Shown here piece by piece: positions 54,080-61,825 of a DNA stretch of 64,000 bases. The stretch lies in assembly GCA_002698995.1 (NCBI GenBank), contig PAAX01000026.1:434001-498000 (forward strand). The letters are read 5' to 3'. This DNA comes from Ignavibacteriota bacterium. Lineage in GTDB: Bacteria; Bacteroidota; Ignavibacteria; Ignavibacteriales; Melioribacteraceae. Numbering within the stretch: the first letter of the stretch is position 1; each line of letters opens with the position of its first letter. A program made the position numbers and the translations under genes. Below the pieces are notes generated by a model. That model made no database searches and was not told the origin of the DNA. It saw only the letters and a program-made list of their open reading frames with translations.

Positions 54080-55123
54080 TCATAAACCTACTCTGATGTG
54101 GTTAGAATAGATCCATGCTTTATCCTCTAAGTATACTTCAACCCTGTATGCACCTGAATTTGAAACATTAAATTCTGCGTCGTAATTATCCACTTCATCT
54201 ATAATAATTCCGTTTCTTAATAATTTTATTTTACCGCTTATATTCGGAAGCATAACTCTCAATTTCACTTTTGAAAAATCTTCAATATTATCCCCCATTT
54301 GATATATTTTCTTATTTGATTCAGCAAAAAATCTAAATCCTCTTGCATCACCATTATAATAATTAGCAACAAAGCATCTTCCATATCCAAGTGATTTGTA
54401 TATTTGTGTTTTTGCTTTTGTTAAATTCCTTTCATCCAGATTGATTTTTTCTTCTGTAAGAATATGAGTACGGATAGATTTGAATAGTACTTTGTAAGGA
54501 AAAACTTCTACTTCAAAAAAACCAAGCAGATTTATTTTGTGAGCATGAGCATCAATACCGCCAATGCCAACTACTTTTCTTTTCTGATTTAATTCATCCC
54601 AAATTTTAAGTGTTTCTTCGGGGGGTGAAACAATCGATTTTAAAGGATGAATAAAATAGTTGTACTTATTTTCTTCGGTTAATCCTTCCATCCATTCAGA
54701 CATATGATTCCAGATTTCAATTCCGGTAAAGTCTTCCGATTTCCATTCATTCCAAGGATAAGGAGGATGCTCCTTCATCGAACTTCTTTTTTCATGCGGA
54801 TGTGCAAGAAAACCTATTCCACCGGCTTCATTAACTTTTTTTACGTATTCAATAGCCGGAAGTCTGGTAGAAATTGTCTCTTCTATATTAAAAGCTAAAT
54901 AATGATTTTGATTTAACTTGTCGTTTATTTCGCAGCCTACAAGAAGTAGAGTATTACCATACCAGCCTTCATAACCTTCATGAAGCGCCCTTAATGTGTT
55001 ATGGTCTGTTAATATTATAAAATCCAGTCCAACTTCATCCGCAGTTTTTGCTATTTCATCTGCTTTACCGGAGCCGTCGGAAAAAACAGAGTGCATGTGC
55101 AATGCACCTACATATTCAAACAT
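54080..55123 (-). CDS. PHP domain phosphoesterase-like protein
   Basis: A 347-residue protein with a PHP fold. The metal motif HMHSVFSDG is near residue 9, then TDHNTL near 41, HPHEKRS near 108 and IGGIDAHAH near 190. The C-terminal ~80 residues look like a beta-sandwich. Members hydrolyse phosphoesters; the substrate is unknown. It is close to dapF and an ABM gene on the same strand. Confidence 0.87.
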   Translation of the reverse strand: MFEYVGALHMHSVFSDGSGKADEIAKTADEVGLDFIILTDHNTLRALHEGYEGWYGNTLLLVGCEINDKLNQNHYLAFNIEETISTRLPAIEYVKKVNEAGGIGFLAHPHEKRSSMKEHPPYPWNEWKSEDFTGIEIWNHMSEWMEGLTEENKYNYFIHPLKSIVSPPEETLKIWDELNQKRKVVGIGGIDAHAHKINLLGFFEVEVFPYKVLFKSIRTHILTEEKINLDERNLTKAKTQIYKSLGYGRCFVANYYNGDARGFRFFAESNKKIYQMGDNIEDFSKVKLRVMLPNISGKIKLLRNGIIIDEVDNYDAEFNVSNSGAYRVEVYLEDKAWIYSNHIRVGL

Positions 55124-55132
55124 AATTATAAA

Positions 55133-55429
55133 CTATATTTCGTAAAGAGTTGTGTACTCAGTTGACTGCTGCTTAATCATATCTGTTAATTTATTCATAA
55201 GAATATTTGTTCTATCATCCGGATCATCGTCAAAATCTTCAAAAGCTTCTTTGTTTGTAAAAAGATATATTTCCTGAAATGTATTCTGTTTTCCTTTTAG
55301 TTCAAAAACGGAATAACTTTCCAGTCCATCTGCTTTAACTAGATTTTTTAATTCTCTTACAACAACTAAATATTCTTCCCTCTTTTCCGGTTGAATATCA
55401 TACTTGATAGAAAAGATTACTTTACTCAT
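55133..55429 (-). CDS. Antibiotic-biosynthesis-monooxygenase-like (ABM) domain protein
   Basis: The 98-residue product has the dimeric alpha-beta barrel look of ABM or related small proteins: an initial strand (VIFSIKYDIQ), helix and a second strand region (QEIYLFTNKEAFEDF). It lacks clear catalytic residues, so the function is uncertain. It lies 9 bases from the PHP gene and 14 bases from dapF, likely one transcript. Confidence 0.6.
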   Translation of the reverse strand: MSKVIFSIKYDIQPEKREEYLVVVRELKNLVKADGLESYSVFELKGKQNTFQEIYLFTNKEAFEDFDDDPDDRTNILMNKLTDMIKQQSTEYTTLYEI

Positions 55430-55443
55430 TTTTTCCTCATTTA

Positions 55444-56298
55444 TTAAATTAAAATTTCTCCAGAAAAAACTATTTCTGCCGGTCCGGTTAAGGACAAATT
55501 TTTAACTTTCTGATTTTCTACTTCAAAGTTAACAATTAACTCTGAATTACTCTTGGTAATTATTTTTATAGGGGGATTTAATTTAAAGATTACGCTGCTT
55601 ATTAAAGCGGCGGCTGTTGAACCTGTACCGCAGGCTAATGTCTCGTTTTCAACACCTCGCTCATAGGTTCTTATTAAAATTTTATCACCATCAATTTTTA
55701 TGAAATTTACATTAACTCCTTCATCCAAAATATCTTTTGAGTATCTTAATTCCTTTCCCAATTCATAAACCGGAAAAGAATTAATATCGCTGTAAAAGTT
55801 GTTTGCATTTTTCGAATCTACTAAAACATCTTCAATATTTATGATTAAGTGCGGAGAACCGGTATCGGCAAAATGAGAATTTATCATTTGATTTGCCGCT
55901 TTTACCTTAAAATTATATTTTAAGTTTTTTGGCGAATTCAAATAAAAAGTTACATTGCCATCCTCATTAATCTTACCGGAATATTTAATCCCATTATTCA
56001 CAAAAACAGCATTATTAGAATTTATCCATCTATTTGCAAAACTATACTTTAATATTGATCTTGCACCATTTCCACAAAGCGAACCTAATGATCCGTCGGA
56101 ATTATAATAATCCATATTGAAATCAACTTCATCAGATTCCGAAATAATTAGAATTCCATCAGCACCAATCCCAAAATGTCTATCGCATAATTTCACAATT
56201 TGATCTTCAGATAAATCTATTTGCGGATTGATTTTGGAATCAAATAAAATAAAATCGTTTCCTGCGCCCGTTAGTTTTGTAAATTTTAATTTTTTCAT
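55444..56298 (-). CDS. dapF: Diaminopimelate epimerase
   Basis: A 284-residue PLP-independent epimerase converting LL- to meso-diaminopimelate for lysine and peptidoglycan. The two catalytic cysteines are C75 (SLCGNGAR) and C223 (LACGTGST). Length and order are normal. It is followed by the ABM and PHP genes on the same strand. Confidence 0.97.
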   Translation of the reverse strand: MKKLKFTKLTGAGNDFILFDSKINPQIDLSEDQIVKLCDRHFGIGADGILIISESDEVDFNMDYYNSDGSLGSLCGNGARSILKYSFANRWINSNNAVFVNNGIKYSGKINEDGNVTFYLNSPKNLKYNFKVKAANQMINSHFADTGSPHLIINIEDVLVDSKNANNFYSDINSFPVYELGKELRYSKDILDEGVNVNFIKIDGDKILIRTYERGVENETLACGTGSTAAALISSVIFKLNPPIKIITKSNSELIVNFEVENQKVKNLSLTGPAEIVFSGEILI

Positions 56299-56400
56299 AG
56301 CAAGAATGCAATTTAATCTTATCGTTATTGCTTTTCAATATAAATTGATTAAAAAATTAGTGAGGTTTTTATAAGCAGAATAATAAATGATCCTTAATAA

Positions 56401-56859
56401 TTAATTTGGTCTTTTAACTCTTTCAATTTCCAATTCAGATTTTATCTTTAATATTTCTTGTATGAACTGATTTTCTTCTTGTGGGGAAATTGTTAACCAT
56501 TTGATTTTATTATTAACTCTGTATTTTATAGTTAAAGTTTTGTGCGACATAGAAAATTTCCAAACGGCAGGTGTGCTGAATAAAGTAAACTTATCTGTTA
56601 TTTTCTCGATATCATCAATATTAATTTTTATTTGAAAAAATAACTGCTTTGCTATAATTAAATTGTCAGAGATTTCATAAGAAATGGAATTGTACATCAT
56701 TAAGAGATATACTATAAGTCCGAATGTAAATAAAGCGATTAGAACAACAAAAAAATTTATGGGACCCATTAGGACAAAATAAAGGGTTACGACTAAAATA
56801 AAAATTGTAAAAAAATTAAGGTAAATATATAATTTATCAATTGCAGGTTTGAAAATCAT
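56401..56859 (-). CDS. Membrane protein with PH-like domain, hypothetical
   Basis: A 152-residue protein. Two adjacent hydrophobic helices (about 13-30 and 32-50) are followed by a beta-rich tail like the bacterial PH/YcxB-type membrane domains (SYEISDNLIIAKQLFFQIKINIDDIEKI). No close family name is recognised. It is the last clear host-type gene before the element boundary at 56,900. Confidence 0.6.
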   Translation of the reverse strand: MIFKPAIDKLYIYLNFFTIFILVVTLYFVLMGPINFFVVLIALFTFGLIVYLLMMYNSISYEISDNLIIAKQLFFQIKINIDDIEKITDKFTLFSTPAVWKFSMSHKTLTIKYRVNNKIKWLTISPQEENQFIQEILKIKSELEIERVKRPN

Positions 56860-56899
56860 TTTATTATCACATTTAGAATGTAATGATTGAAAATATTAG

Positions 56900-56921
56900 T
56901 GGAGGTGGCGGGAGTCGAACC
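56900..56921 (-). other. tmRNA/tRNA-Ala-like 3' end, probable attachment site
   Basis: On the minus strand this reads as a T-loop (GGTTCGACT), the 3' half of a T-stem (CCCGC) and an acceptor strand CACCTCC with discriminator A. U at position 70 fits the G-U pair of alanine-type tRNAs and tmRNA. The 5' half of the T-stem does not match, and no rest of a tmRNA or tRNA lies upstream, so this is a fragment, as left by a tyrosine integrase using such a gene. The intact gene should be at the other end of the element. Confidence 0.6.
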
Positions 56922-57162
56922 TTTAACCTCTCTAATTTTCTAACTTATTTAATATTAATAACTTACTAAACTTCATTCTTTTATTTATTACTCCGTCGTA
57001 CGAATGTCGTACAAAATCAACAAAAAAACTCCCAATTTTTCGTTTATTTGCTCCAAATATACAAAATAAAAATAGTTAATAAATATTAGCTGAGATTATT
57101 TTTTTACTGCTATTACTCAGATATTTTTACTTATAAAGACTTTTATATGTTAGATTTTCGTT

Positions 57163-57178
57163 CCGGCAAATTTGCCGG
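57163..57178. repeat. 16-base perfect palindrome
   Basis: CCGGCAAATTTGCCGG is fully self-complementary and GC-rich against AT-rich surroundings, 24 bases after the end of a small minus-strand gene. No T tract follows, so it is not an evident terminator; it could be a protein-binding site or a folded end of RNA. Confidence 0.5.
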
Positions 57179-57201
57179 GCGTGTGGTTCGCTTTCGTGGG
57201 T

Positions 57202-57474
57202 TTATTCTGCAGTTATTTTATAAACAGCTTTACTTTCTTGATTCTCAATAACTTCTCTTTCCAATGAATACTCTAAATATTGTTTTACTTTTTTAGCTGT
57301 TGATTCGAACAATCTGATAGATGAATAAAATGTTTGATTCATTTCAAATCCAACAACTGTTGCGGCACTAGCTAAGCTGCTTAATACTTCAATCTGATTG
57401 TTGAATTCCTCGATAAATTCTTCCAAATCTTGATTTTTCAAAAAATCCGGTTTTATTAATTCTTTGTTTTCCAT
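57202..57474 (-). CDS. Hypothetical 90-residue element protein
   Basis: Mostly helical, acidic, with no signal or motif recognised (LEEFIEEFNNQIEVLSSL, then TFYSSIRLFESTAKKVKQYL). The ATG at 57474 is preferred since GGGAG lies about 8 bases upstream; a TTG five codons earlier overlaps the previous gene. It directly follows the 101-residue gene and may be co-transcribed with the toxin-antitoxin pair. Function unknown. Confidence 0.55.
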   Translation of the reverse strand: MENKELIKPDFLKNQDLEEFIEEFNNQIEVLSSLASAATVVGFEMNQTFYSSIRLFESTAKKVKQYLEYSLEREVIENQESKAVYKITAE

Positions 57475-57475
57475 T

Positions 57476-57781
57476 CTATGCTCTCCCAATTTTTAAATAG
57501 ATTTGTGACATTTTATAAACATCATCAAAGACTTCAAATATTTCCTTTCCATCGATTTTTAATCGATCTAGCTCAATGAGTACTTCATACAAAAACTTTG
57601 GATTCTCTTTATTTGCTGCAAGTACTTCTTCGCATTGCTTATAAGTTAGCTGTGTTTTAATTCTTCCCACATTTGGTAACTCAGCCTGAATCCATTTTTT
57701 TAATTGGTGTTCACCGGTTGTATCCGGTGCCGGAAAATCAACTTCCTTTTTTAGAAAATTTAATTTAGGTACACCTTCCAT
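57476..57781 (-). CDS. Hypothetical 101-residue element protein
   Basis: Helix-rich, with a Lys-rich N-terminus and charged patches (QLKKWIQAELPNVGRIKTQL). No family is recognised. It starts 17 bases after the YafQ-like toxin gene on the same strand, with AAAGGAG before its ATG, and runs into the next hypothetical gene with 1 base between, suggesting one transcript. Confidence 0.55.
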   Translation of the reverse strand: MEGVPKLNFLKKEVDFPAPDTTGEHQLKKWIQAELPNVGRIKTQLTYKQCEEVLAANKENPKFLYEVLIELDRLKIDGKEIFEVFDDVYKMSQIYLKIGRA

Positions 57782-57798
57782 AATTGCTCCTTTTTTTG

Positions 57799-58065
57799 TT
57801 ATTTAAATAATTTACTGTGTGAACCGATTCTAACTAGAATCAATTGTTCTTCTTCAATTTTATAGATCAATAATAAATCCGGTTTTATATGACATTCTCT
57901 ACAGTTTACAAAATCTCCCTTCAATTGGTGGTCTCTTAACCTCTTTGGCAGCATTACTTCGTTAAAGATCAGCTTTATAATATTCTTAACAAGTGTAACT
58001 TCATCTGAATTTAGTGCTTTGAAATCTTTCTTAAATGATTTGGTGTAATGAACTGTTTTAATCAT
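57799..58065 (-). CDS. YafQ-type mRNA interferase toxin (RelE/ParE superfamily)
   Basis: An 88-residue toxin with HQLKGDF, RECHIKPDLLLIY and RIGSHSKLF. Residues H46, H59, D63, R79, H83 and F87 line up with E. coli YafQ H50, H63, D67, R83, H87 and F91, a constant offset of four; W68 is replaced by L64. YafQ cuts ribosome-bound mRNA. The gene overlaps its antitoxin gene by 4 bases (ATGA), as expected. It should be active unless bound by the partner. Confidence 0.93.
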   Translation of the reverse strand: MIKTVHYTKSFKKDFKALNSDEVTLVKNIIKLIFNEVMLPKRLRDHQLKGDFVNCRECHIKPDLLLIYKIEEEQLILVRIGSHSKLFK

Positions 58066-58322
58066 TTATTCAGGTCCTCAAACATTTCGTCAACTGAATT
58101 ATAACCGCTACTTACTTCTCCGCTTTCAACTTCCTTTAATGCTTTTAGGGTTTCTTCATTAGGTACTCTTAGTTCAAAAGGTAGTCCTTTATGAGATATG
58201 ATATTTCTATAGTAAAGTCTAACTGCTTCGGCTTCATTGAGTCCAATCGTTTTAAGAATTTTTTCAGCTTCTTCTTTTACATCTGGTTCTATTCTTACTC
58301 TTATTTCCGCTGTTTTACTCAT
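58062..58322 (-). CDS. DinJ/RelB-type antitoxin
   Basis: An 86-residue antitoxin. The N-terminal ribbon-helix-helix DNA-binding half (KTAEIRVRIEPDVKEEAEKIL) is followed by a segment for toxin binding (GLPFELRVPNEETLKAL). It should both neutralise the YafQ-like toxin and repress its own promoter. AAAGGA precedes the ATG, and a palindrome overlapping the predicted -10 lies just upstream. Confidence 0.92.
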   Translation of the reverse strand: MSKTAEIRVRIEPDVKEEAEKILKTIGLNEAEAVRLYYRNIISHKGLPFELRVPNEETLKALKEVESGEVSSGYNSVDEMFEDLNK

Positions 58323-58339
58323 CTTAATTTCCTTTTATT

Positions 58340-58367
58340 AATTGCTCCGCATCTGTGGAACAATTTA
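58340..58367. promoter_or_regulatory. Imperfect palindrome, probable antitoxin operator
   Basis: TTGCTCCGC and GTGGAACAA are arms of an inverted repeat around ATCT, matching at most positions. It overlaps the predicted -10 and lies 18 bases before the antitoxin start, typical for autorepression by a RelB/DinJ dimer. Confidence 0.55.
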
Positions 58368-58390
58368 ATAAATACTTGTTTAATAAGCAA
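58362..58390 (-). promoter_or_regulatory. Predicted promoter of the toxin-antitoxin genes
   Basis: On the minus strand, TTGCTT (58385-58390) and TAAATT (58362-58367) are 17 bases apart, the spacing seen in the other predicted promoters here. Confidence 0.45.
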
Positions 58391-58396
58391 TGATAT

Positions 58397-59122
58397 TTAT
58401 TTATCTTTTTTAGAATCAATGACGGTTAAGCTTTCCGAGTTCTGAACCTTACCAAAATTTTCAAAGACTTTGTTTACCAGATCAAACTTTTGTTGATCTG
58501 CCAACTTTATGTATTTCTGAAATGACTTGAATGATTTATGTCCGCTTAACCGCATAACTGCCGGTGCCGGAACTCCTTTTGCTAAAGCAAGCGTGATAAA
58601 AGTTCTCCGCGCTGTGTGACTCCCAATCAATTCCCACTTTTCAAAAGTCTCTTGAATTTGTTCATTATTACGCAATCTAGTTACTTTAATCTTATCAGTA
58701 ATCTTTGCAAGCCTGGCAATTTGCTTTATATAAATATTTAAATTCTGTGAACTCATCTTTGGGAGTGTTCCAGAAAAGCTATATTTTACCAAAATTGATT
58801 GTGCTGCAGCATTTAAAGGAACAACAATACTTTCATTCGTCTTTTCTGAGACAAATTTCCAGTAGCCCTCTTTTATATCTTCTAAAGAAATTCTTTTAAT
58901 ATCAGAATGTCGCTGTCCTGTGAACGCTTGCAAACAAAATAAATCTCTTGCCTTTGTTAAATTCACTTTTGTGTAATACTTCTTTGTTTTTTGATCTCTA
59001 AAATTTTTGAAATTATCGAAATCAAAATTATATATTTTCAGAAGTTCATCTTCTGTAAGTGCTATTTGTTCTGATTCAACATCACTAATTTTTATCCGGG
59101 TGTAGTTCTTATTTACCTTCAA
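58397..59122 (-). CDS. Tyrosine recombinase/integrase, C-terminal catalytic fragment
   Basis: The frame holds the whole catalytic domain: Arg in FTGQRHSDI, HTARR (HxxR), LSGHKSF (His) and the Tyr in FQKYIKLAD. This matches Bacteroidetes-type integrases. The frame is open upstream to about 59194, where residues LDSTVNKKLAFLRTFLHWCN join the N-terminal fragment if the A7 run is corrected. The TTG at 59122 would not give a working enzyme alone. It acts in site-specific recombination, probably at the tmRNA-like site 1.5 kb away. Confidence 0.82.
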   Translation of the reverse strand: MKVNKNYTRIKISDVESEQIALTEDELLKIYNFDFDNFKNFRDQKTKKYYTKVNLTKARDLFCLQAFTGQRHSDIKRISLEDIKEGYWKFVSEKTNESIVVPLNAAAQSILVKYSFSGTLPKMSSQNLNIYIKQIARLAKITDKIKVTRLRNNEQIQETFEKWELIGSHTARRTFITLALAKGVPAPAVMRLSGHKSFKSFQKYIKLADQQKFDLVNKVFENFGKVQNSESLTVIDSKKDK

Positions 59123-59175
59123 ACCTGAGTCGTTGCACCAGTGAAGAAATGTTCGAAGAAAGGCTAATTTTTTAT

Positions 59176-59754
59176 TTACAGTTGAATCAAGATATTTTTT
59201 TCATCGTGCATCCATTTGATGAAGATGTCATAAAACATTTTATCGAAGCTGCTGAATTTTATTTTGATCTTCCTCGATTTTTCAAACTCGTTCAGGTTAC
59301 TACGTAACTGCTTAAATTTAGCAGCATTCACATCTTTCTTTAATAAAATGAAAAAATCAAGTGCGTCAAAAAATGATAAGCTGTTTAGATCAAATTCAGA
59401 TTCTTTACGAGTAAATTTTTCTTTTATTGCAGAACGAATTTCTTCGCTAGTAGCGTTTCCGTTTTCTGTAATAAAGATTGTATAAAATTTTCTAATTTTC
59501 TTTTCAAGTTCATGTAAATAATTATTCAATAAATCAGCTTGTGCAAACTTGTTCTTTCCTCTTGTTTTCGCTTTCTTATTATCTGAATCCCAAAAATCCG
59601 GATTGATCTTTTCGTAAGTATTGATAATAACCTGCTTTTTTCCCAATCCTCTTATGTAACAAAAAATTTGCCTTTCTGGATTATTGATTGAGCCTTTTGA
59701 ACTCAAATAAAAATTAATTTTAAGGGGGGAATGGTTAAAATTAGAATCGATCAT
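59176..59754 (-). CDS. Tyrosine recombinase/integrase, N-terminal fragment
   Basis: This frame encodes the arm-binding domain (LKINFYLSSKGSINNPERQIFCYI) and the SAM-like core-binding domain (SFFDALDFFILLK), then stops soon after the A7 run at 59195-59201. The ATG at 59754 is chosen as AGGA lies 8 bases upstream; ATG 59772 is an alternative. Joined to the C-terminal frame the enzyme would be about 452 residues, normal for its family. The state may be a lost gene, an error in the read, or a slippage site. Confidence 0.78.
   Translation of the reverse strand: MIDSNFNHSPLKINFYLSSKGSINNPERQIFCYIRGLGKKQVIINTYEKINPDFWDSDNKKAKTRGKNKFAQADLLNNYLHELEKKIRKFYTIFITENGNATSEEIRSAIKEKFTRKESEFDLNSLSFFDALDFFILLKKDVNAAKFKQLRSNLNEFEKSRKIKIKFSSFDKMFYDIFIKWMHDEKNILIQL
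59195..59201 (-). other. A7 run at the integrase frameshift
   Basis: On the minus strand seven A residues follow GATG; one extra A, or a -1 shift on A AAA AAT, joins the two integrase frames. Confidence 0.8.
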
Positions 59755-59780
59755 TTGTCGTTTCCTAATCATCTTTTAAA

Positions 59781-59826
59781 AAGTGTAAGTAAAATATAAA
59801 AATTACTTACGCCATTACCTACACTT
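59781..59826. repeat. Inverted repeat cluster before the integrase
   Basis: AAGTGTAAGTAA (59781-59792), then TTACTTAC (59803-59810) and TTACCTACACTT (59815-59826). The outer pair are inverted copies differing at one base in twelve, and the middle one is a shorter inverted copy. They lie between a small gene and the integrase start and may be integrase arm sites or an operator. Confidence 0.55.
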
Positions 59827-59834
59827 TACTTGGT

Positions 59835-60077
59835 TTAACTGGGGTTTTCAGCATATTGGTTTAACGCTGTAGCTTTCGCACAAATCAATAAAATTTCTCT
59901 AATCTTGTCATGGTGAAGGTTCTCAACTCCCCCAAATCTTTTAATTCTCACATCGATATTTTCATTAAAAATGATTTGGCAACCTTGATCAATCATTTCT
60001 GAAAATTCGTTCTTGGGGATGGAAAGTTTTTCTGCTTCTTCTTCAATTATTCTTTCAAGGATGGTTTCGGAATTCAT
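59835..60077 (-). CDS. Small hypothetical protein of the element
   Basis: About 80 residues from ATG 60077 (AAGGAC upstream), starting MNSETILERIIEEEAEKL. It is helical, charged and has no recognisable domain. The longer frame upstream lacks an SD and begins in very AT-rich sequence. It lies between the phage-tail-like genes and the integrase on the same strand. It could be a regulator, but there is no direct evidence. Confidence 0.5.
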   Translation of the reverse strand: MNSETILERIIEEEAEKLSIPKNEFSEMIDQGCQIIFNENIDVRIKRFGGVENLHHDKIREILLICAKATALNQYAENPS

Positions 60078-60144
60078 GTTTTGTCCTTTTGAAATGTATT
60101 TAAAATTAAACTTTTTCTTAATAAAATACAAAGTCTCGTTTCTG

Positions 60145-61806
60145 TTAAGCGATGGATTTCATTTCGAACATGGTTTTATCTAAATCATCCAATTCTTTTT
60201 TCGTTCTTTCATCAAAAATTGCGTTGGCGTTCGTTAATGATTTTTGATATTCTTTCTGAATCGATTTATTAACTCCAAAAACATTTTCTCGATTTTCATT
60301 TAACCATTTTGGAGCTACATTTTCCGGTGCCCCTTTTGTTAAGCCGGTTAATGTTTTATAAAAACTTCCATACCCGAATTGATGGTTTACAGATTTGATA
60401 TAATAATGAACTCCTTTGTAAACTTTTTCTTCTTCTTCGTGAAAATATTCTTTGTCTTCATAAATTAGTTTCTTACCGATCTTAAGACTTTCATCCCCTA
60501 CCCATTGAACCTGTCCGGATTCAAAGTATGGGAAAGCATTCCATTCATACGCTTTTTCTCTTTTCTCTAGCAGCATGTTAATAAGTCCGGTTTCATCTGC
60601 TATTTTATCAACCGGTTCAATTCTGTTTTCTTTTACTGCAGCATTATATTTTTCAGCAAGTTGTTTCCATCCTGCTGAATGAACCATTTTTGATGTTAAT
60701 TGGACTTGTCTTAAACCGTTTTTCTTTATTGAATTTTTTAGCAGCATCGGAAATTGAACTCCAAATTTGCCTAAAAGATTATTTGAGTTTGCTACAAGTG
60801 ATTGAGTAAAATTAACAGAAAAGAAATTTTTCAGATCGAAGTCACTTACTCCCAAATCTTCTTGAATTCTTTGAGAACTGTTTTTGGTTACTGATCTTAG
60901 ATCAGAGTCAAAATACTGCCAACCGTCTAATACAATTTTATCAACTAGAGAGTTATAAGAAGTATAACTAAATGGCTTTGGTCTAATTGTCATTGAATTA
61001 TAAGCTAGTCCATCGTCACCGGTTTCTGTATCAAAAAATAATTCATAAAAATCTAGATCAATTGCTGCATGTAAGTATTCTAGAATATTTCCTGAATAGG
61101 TCGTTAAATTTGAATCAAAAAGATACTCACCTTTCAAAAATTTCAAGATCAACATCGGATCACCATTTTCAAGAGTTTTTTTCTTCGGATCGAAAAATGT
61201 TTTAGCTATTAATCCGGTTGCTGAGTTGGGATCTCTGGATAAAACAGTTGAATTAGTTGCAACTGCATTTTCTAATATCCATTTTACTGCTTCAATTGGT
61301 TCTGCTGTAAAAACATTTCCCCCCTTTATCGTGGCTCCTCGTCCCCATTCAAAAAAATTAATTCTCTCTCCGAAAAAATTTCTCATTTCTTCCGATTCTG
61401 ACAATGCTGGGGAATTAGCGATAAAATCTCTGAGTAATAATTTCGGCAGCATCATTGAGGCATTAACTTTTAAGACTCTGCTATTGCTATTGTTATTAGC
61501 AACAATGCTTTCATATCTGTGATCTATTCTGCCTAAAAACGTGTGTGATTTAGAGAATTTATCAATCTTAATTGAAATTATTGAATTTATCTTTAGCAGC
61601 TTCTTAACGTGATTTAAGATTTTGTTATGTGTAATATTTGTAGATAACTTTCCGGTATTGCTCGGATTAAAAGTTAAATGTGCTGTTCCAACCGGCATAT
61701 CAAGTGAATTTTGTGTAAAAATTGTCTGTACAAATTCACTTACATCATGAAATCCATCTTCATTAAAAATAAAAACTTCCGGTTCTATGTGTCTTATGTT
61801 TTGCAT
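60145..61806 (-). CDS. Phage tail/baseplate-hub-like protein
   Basis: A 553-residue protein without a signal peptide. The N-terminal ~120 residues are beta-rich (SEFVQTIFTQNSL, FLGRIDHRYESI), like hub or VgrG-type tail proteins; the middle is mixed and the end is coiled (QKEYQKSLTNANAIFDE). No exact family is recognised; the guess rests on shape and its place after the tape-measure-like gene, where hub proteins usually lie. ATG 61806 lies 20 bases after that gene's stop. Confidence 0.55.
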   Translation of the reverse strand: MQNIRHIEPEVFIFNEDGFHDVSEFVQTIFTQNSLDMPVGTAHLTFNPSNTGKLSTNITHNKILNHVKKLLKINSIISIKIDKFSKSHTFLGRIDHRYESIVANNNSNSRVLKVNASMMLPKLLLRDFIANSPALSESEEMRNFFGERINFFEWGRGATIKGGNVFTAEPIEAVKWILENAVATNSTVLSRDPNSATGLIAKTFFDPKKKTLENGDPMLILKFLKGEYLFDSNLTTYSGNILEYLHAAIDLDFYELFFDTETGDDGLAYNSMTIRPKPFSYTSYNSLVDKIVLDGWQYFDSDLRSVTKNSSQRIQEDLGVSDFDLKNFFSVNFTQSLVANSNNLLGKFGVQFPMLLKNSIKKNGLRQVQLTSKMVHSAGWKQLAEKYNAAVKENRIEPVDKIADETGLINMLLEKREKAYEWNAFPYFESGQVQWVGDESLKIGKKLIYEDKEYFHEEEEKVYKGVHYYIKSVNHQFGYGSFYKTLTGLTKGAPENVAPKWLNENRENVFGVNKSIQKEYQKSLTNANAIFDERTKKELDDLDKTMFEMKSIA

Positions 61807-61825
61807 TAATTATTTTCTCTTTTTC

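Larger units (their letters stand above)
56860..57201. other. Gene-free boundary region of the integrated element
   Basis: No coding frame is supported in these 342 bases. The region holds the tmRNA-like 3' fragment (56900-56921), a pair of GTCGTAC direct repeats spaced 11 bases (56995-57001 and 57006-57012) and a 16-base palindrome (57163-57178). Composition is very AT-rich apart from these. Confidence 0.6.

Noticed and set aside
56860-57250. A complete tmRNA gene on the minus strand
   Set aside because: Only the 3' T-loop and acceptor part is present; the T-stem partner does not match and no tag frame ending in ALAA or a 5' acceptor strand was found upstream.
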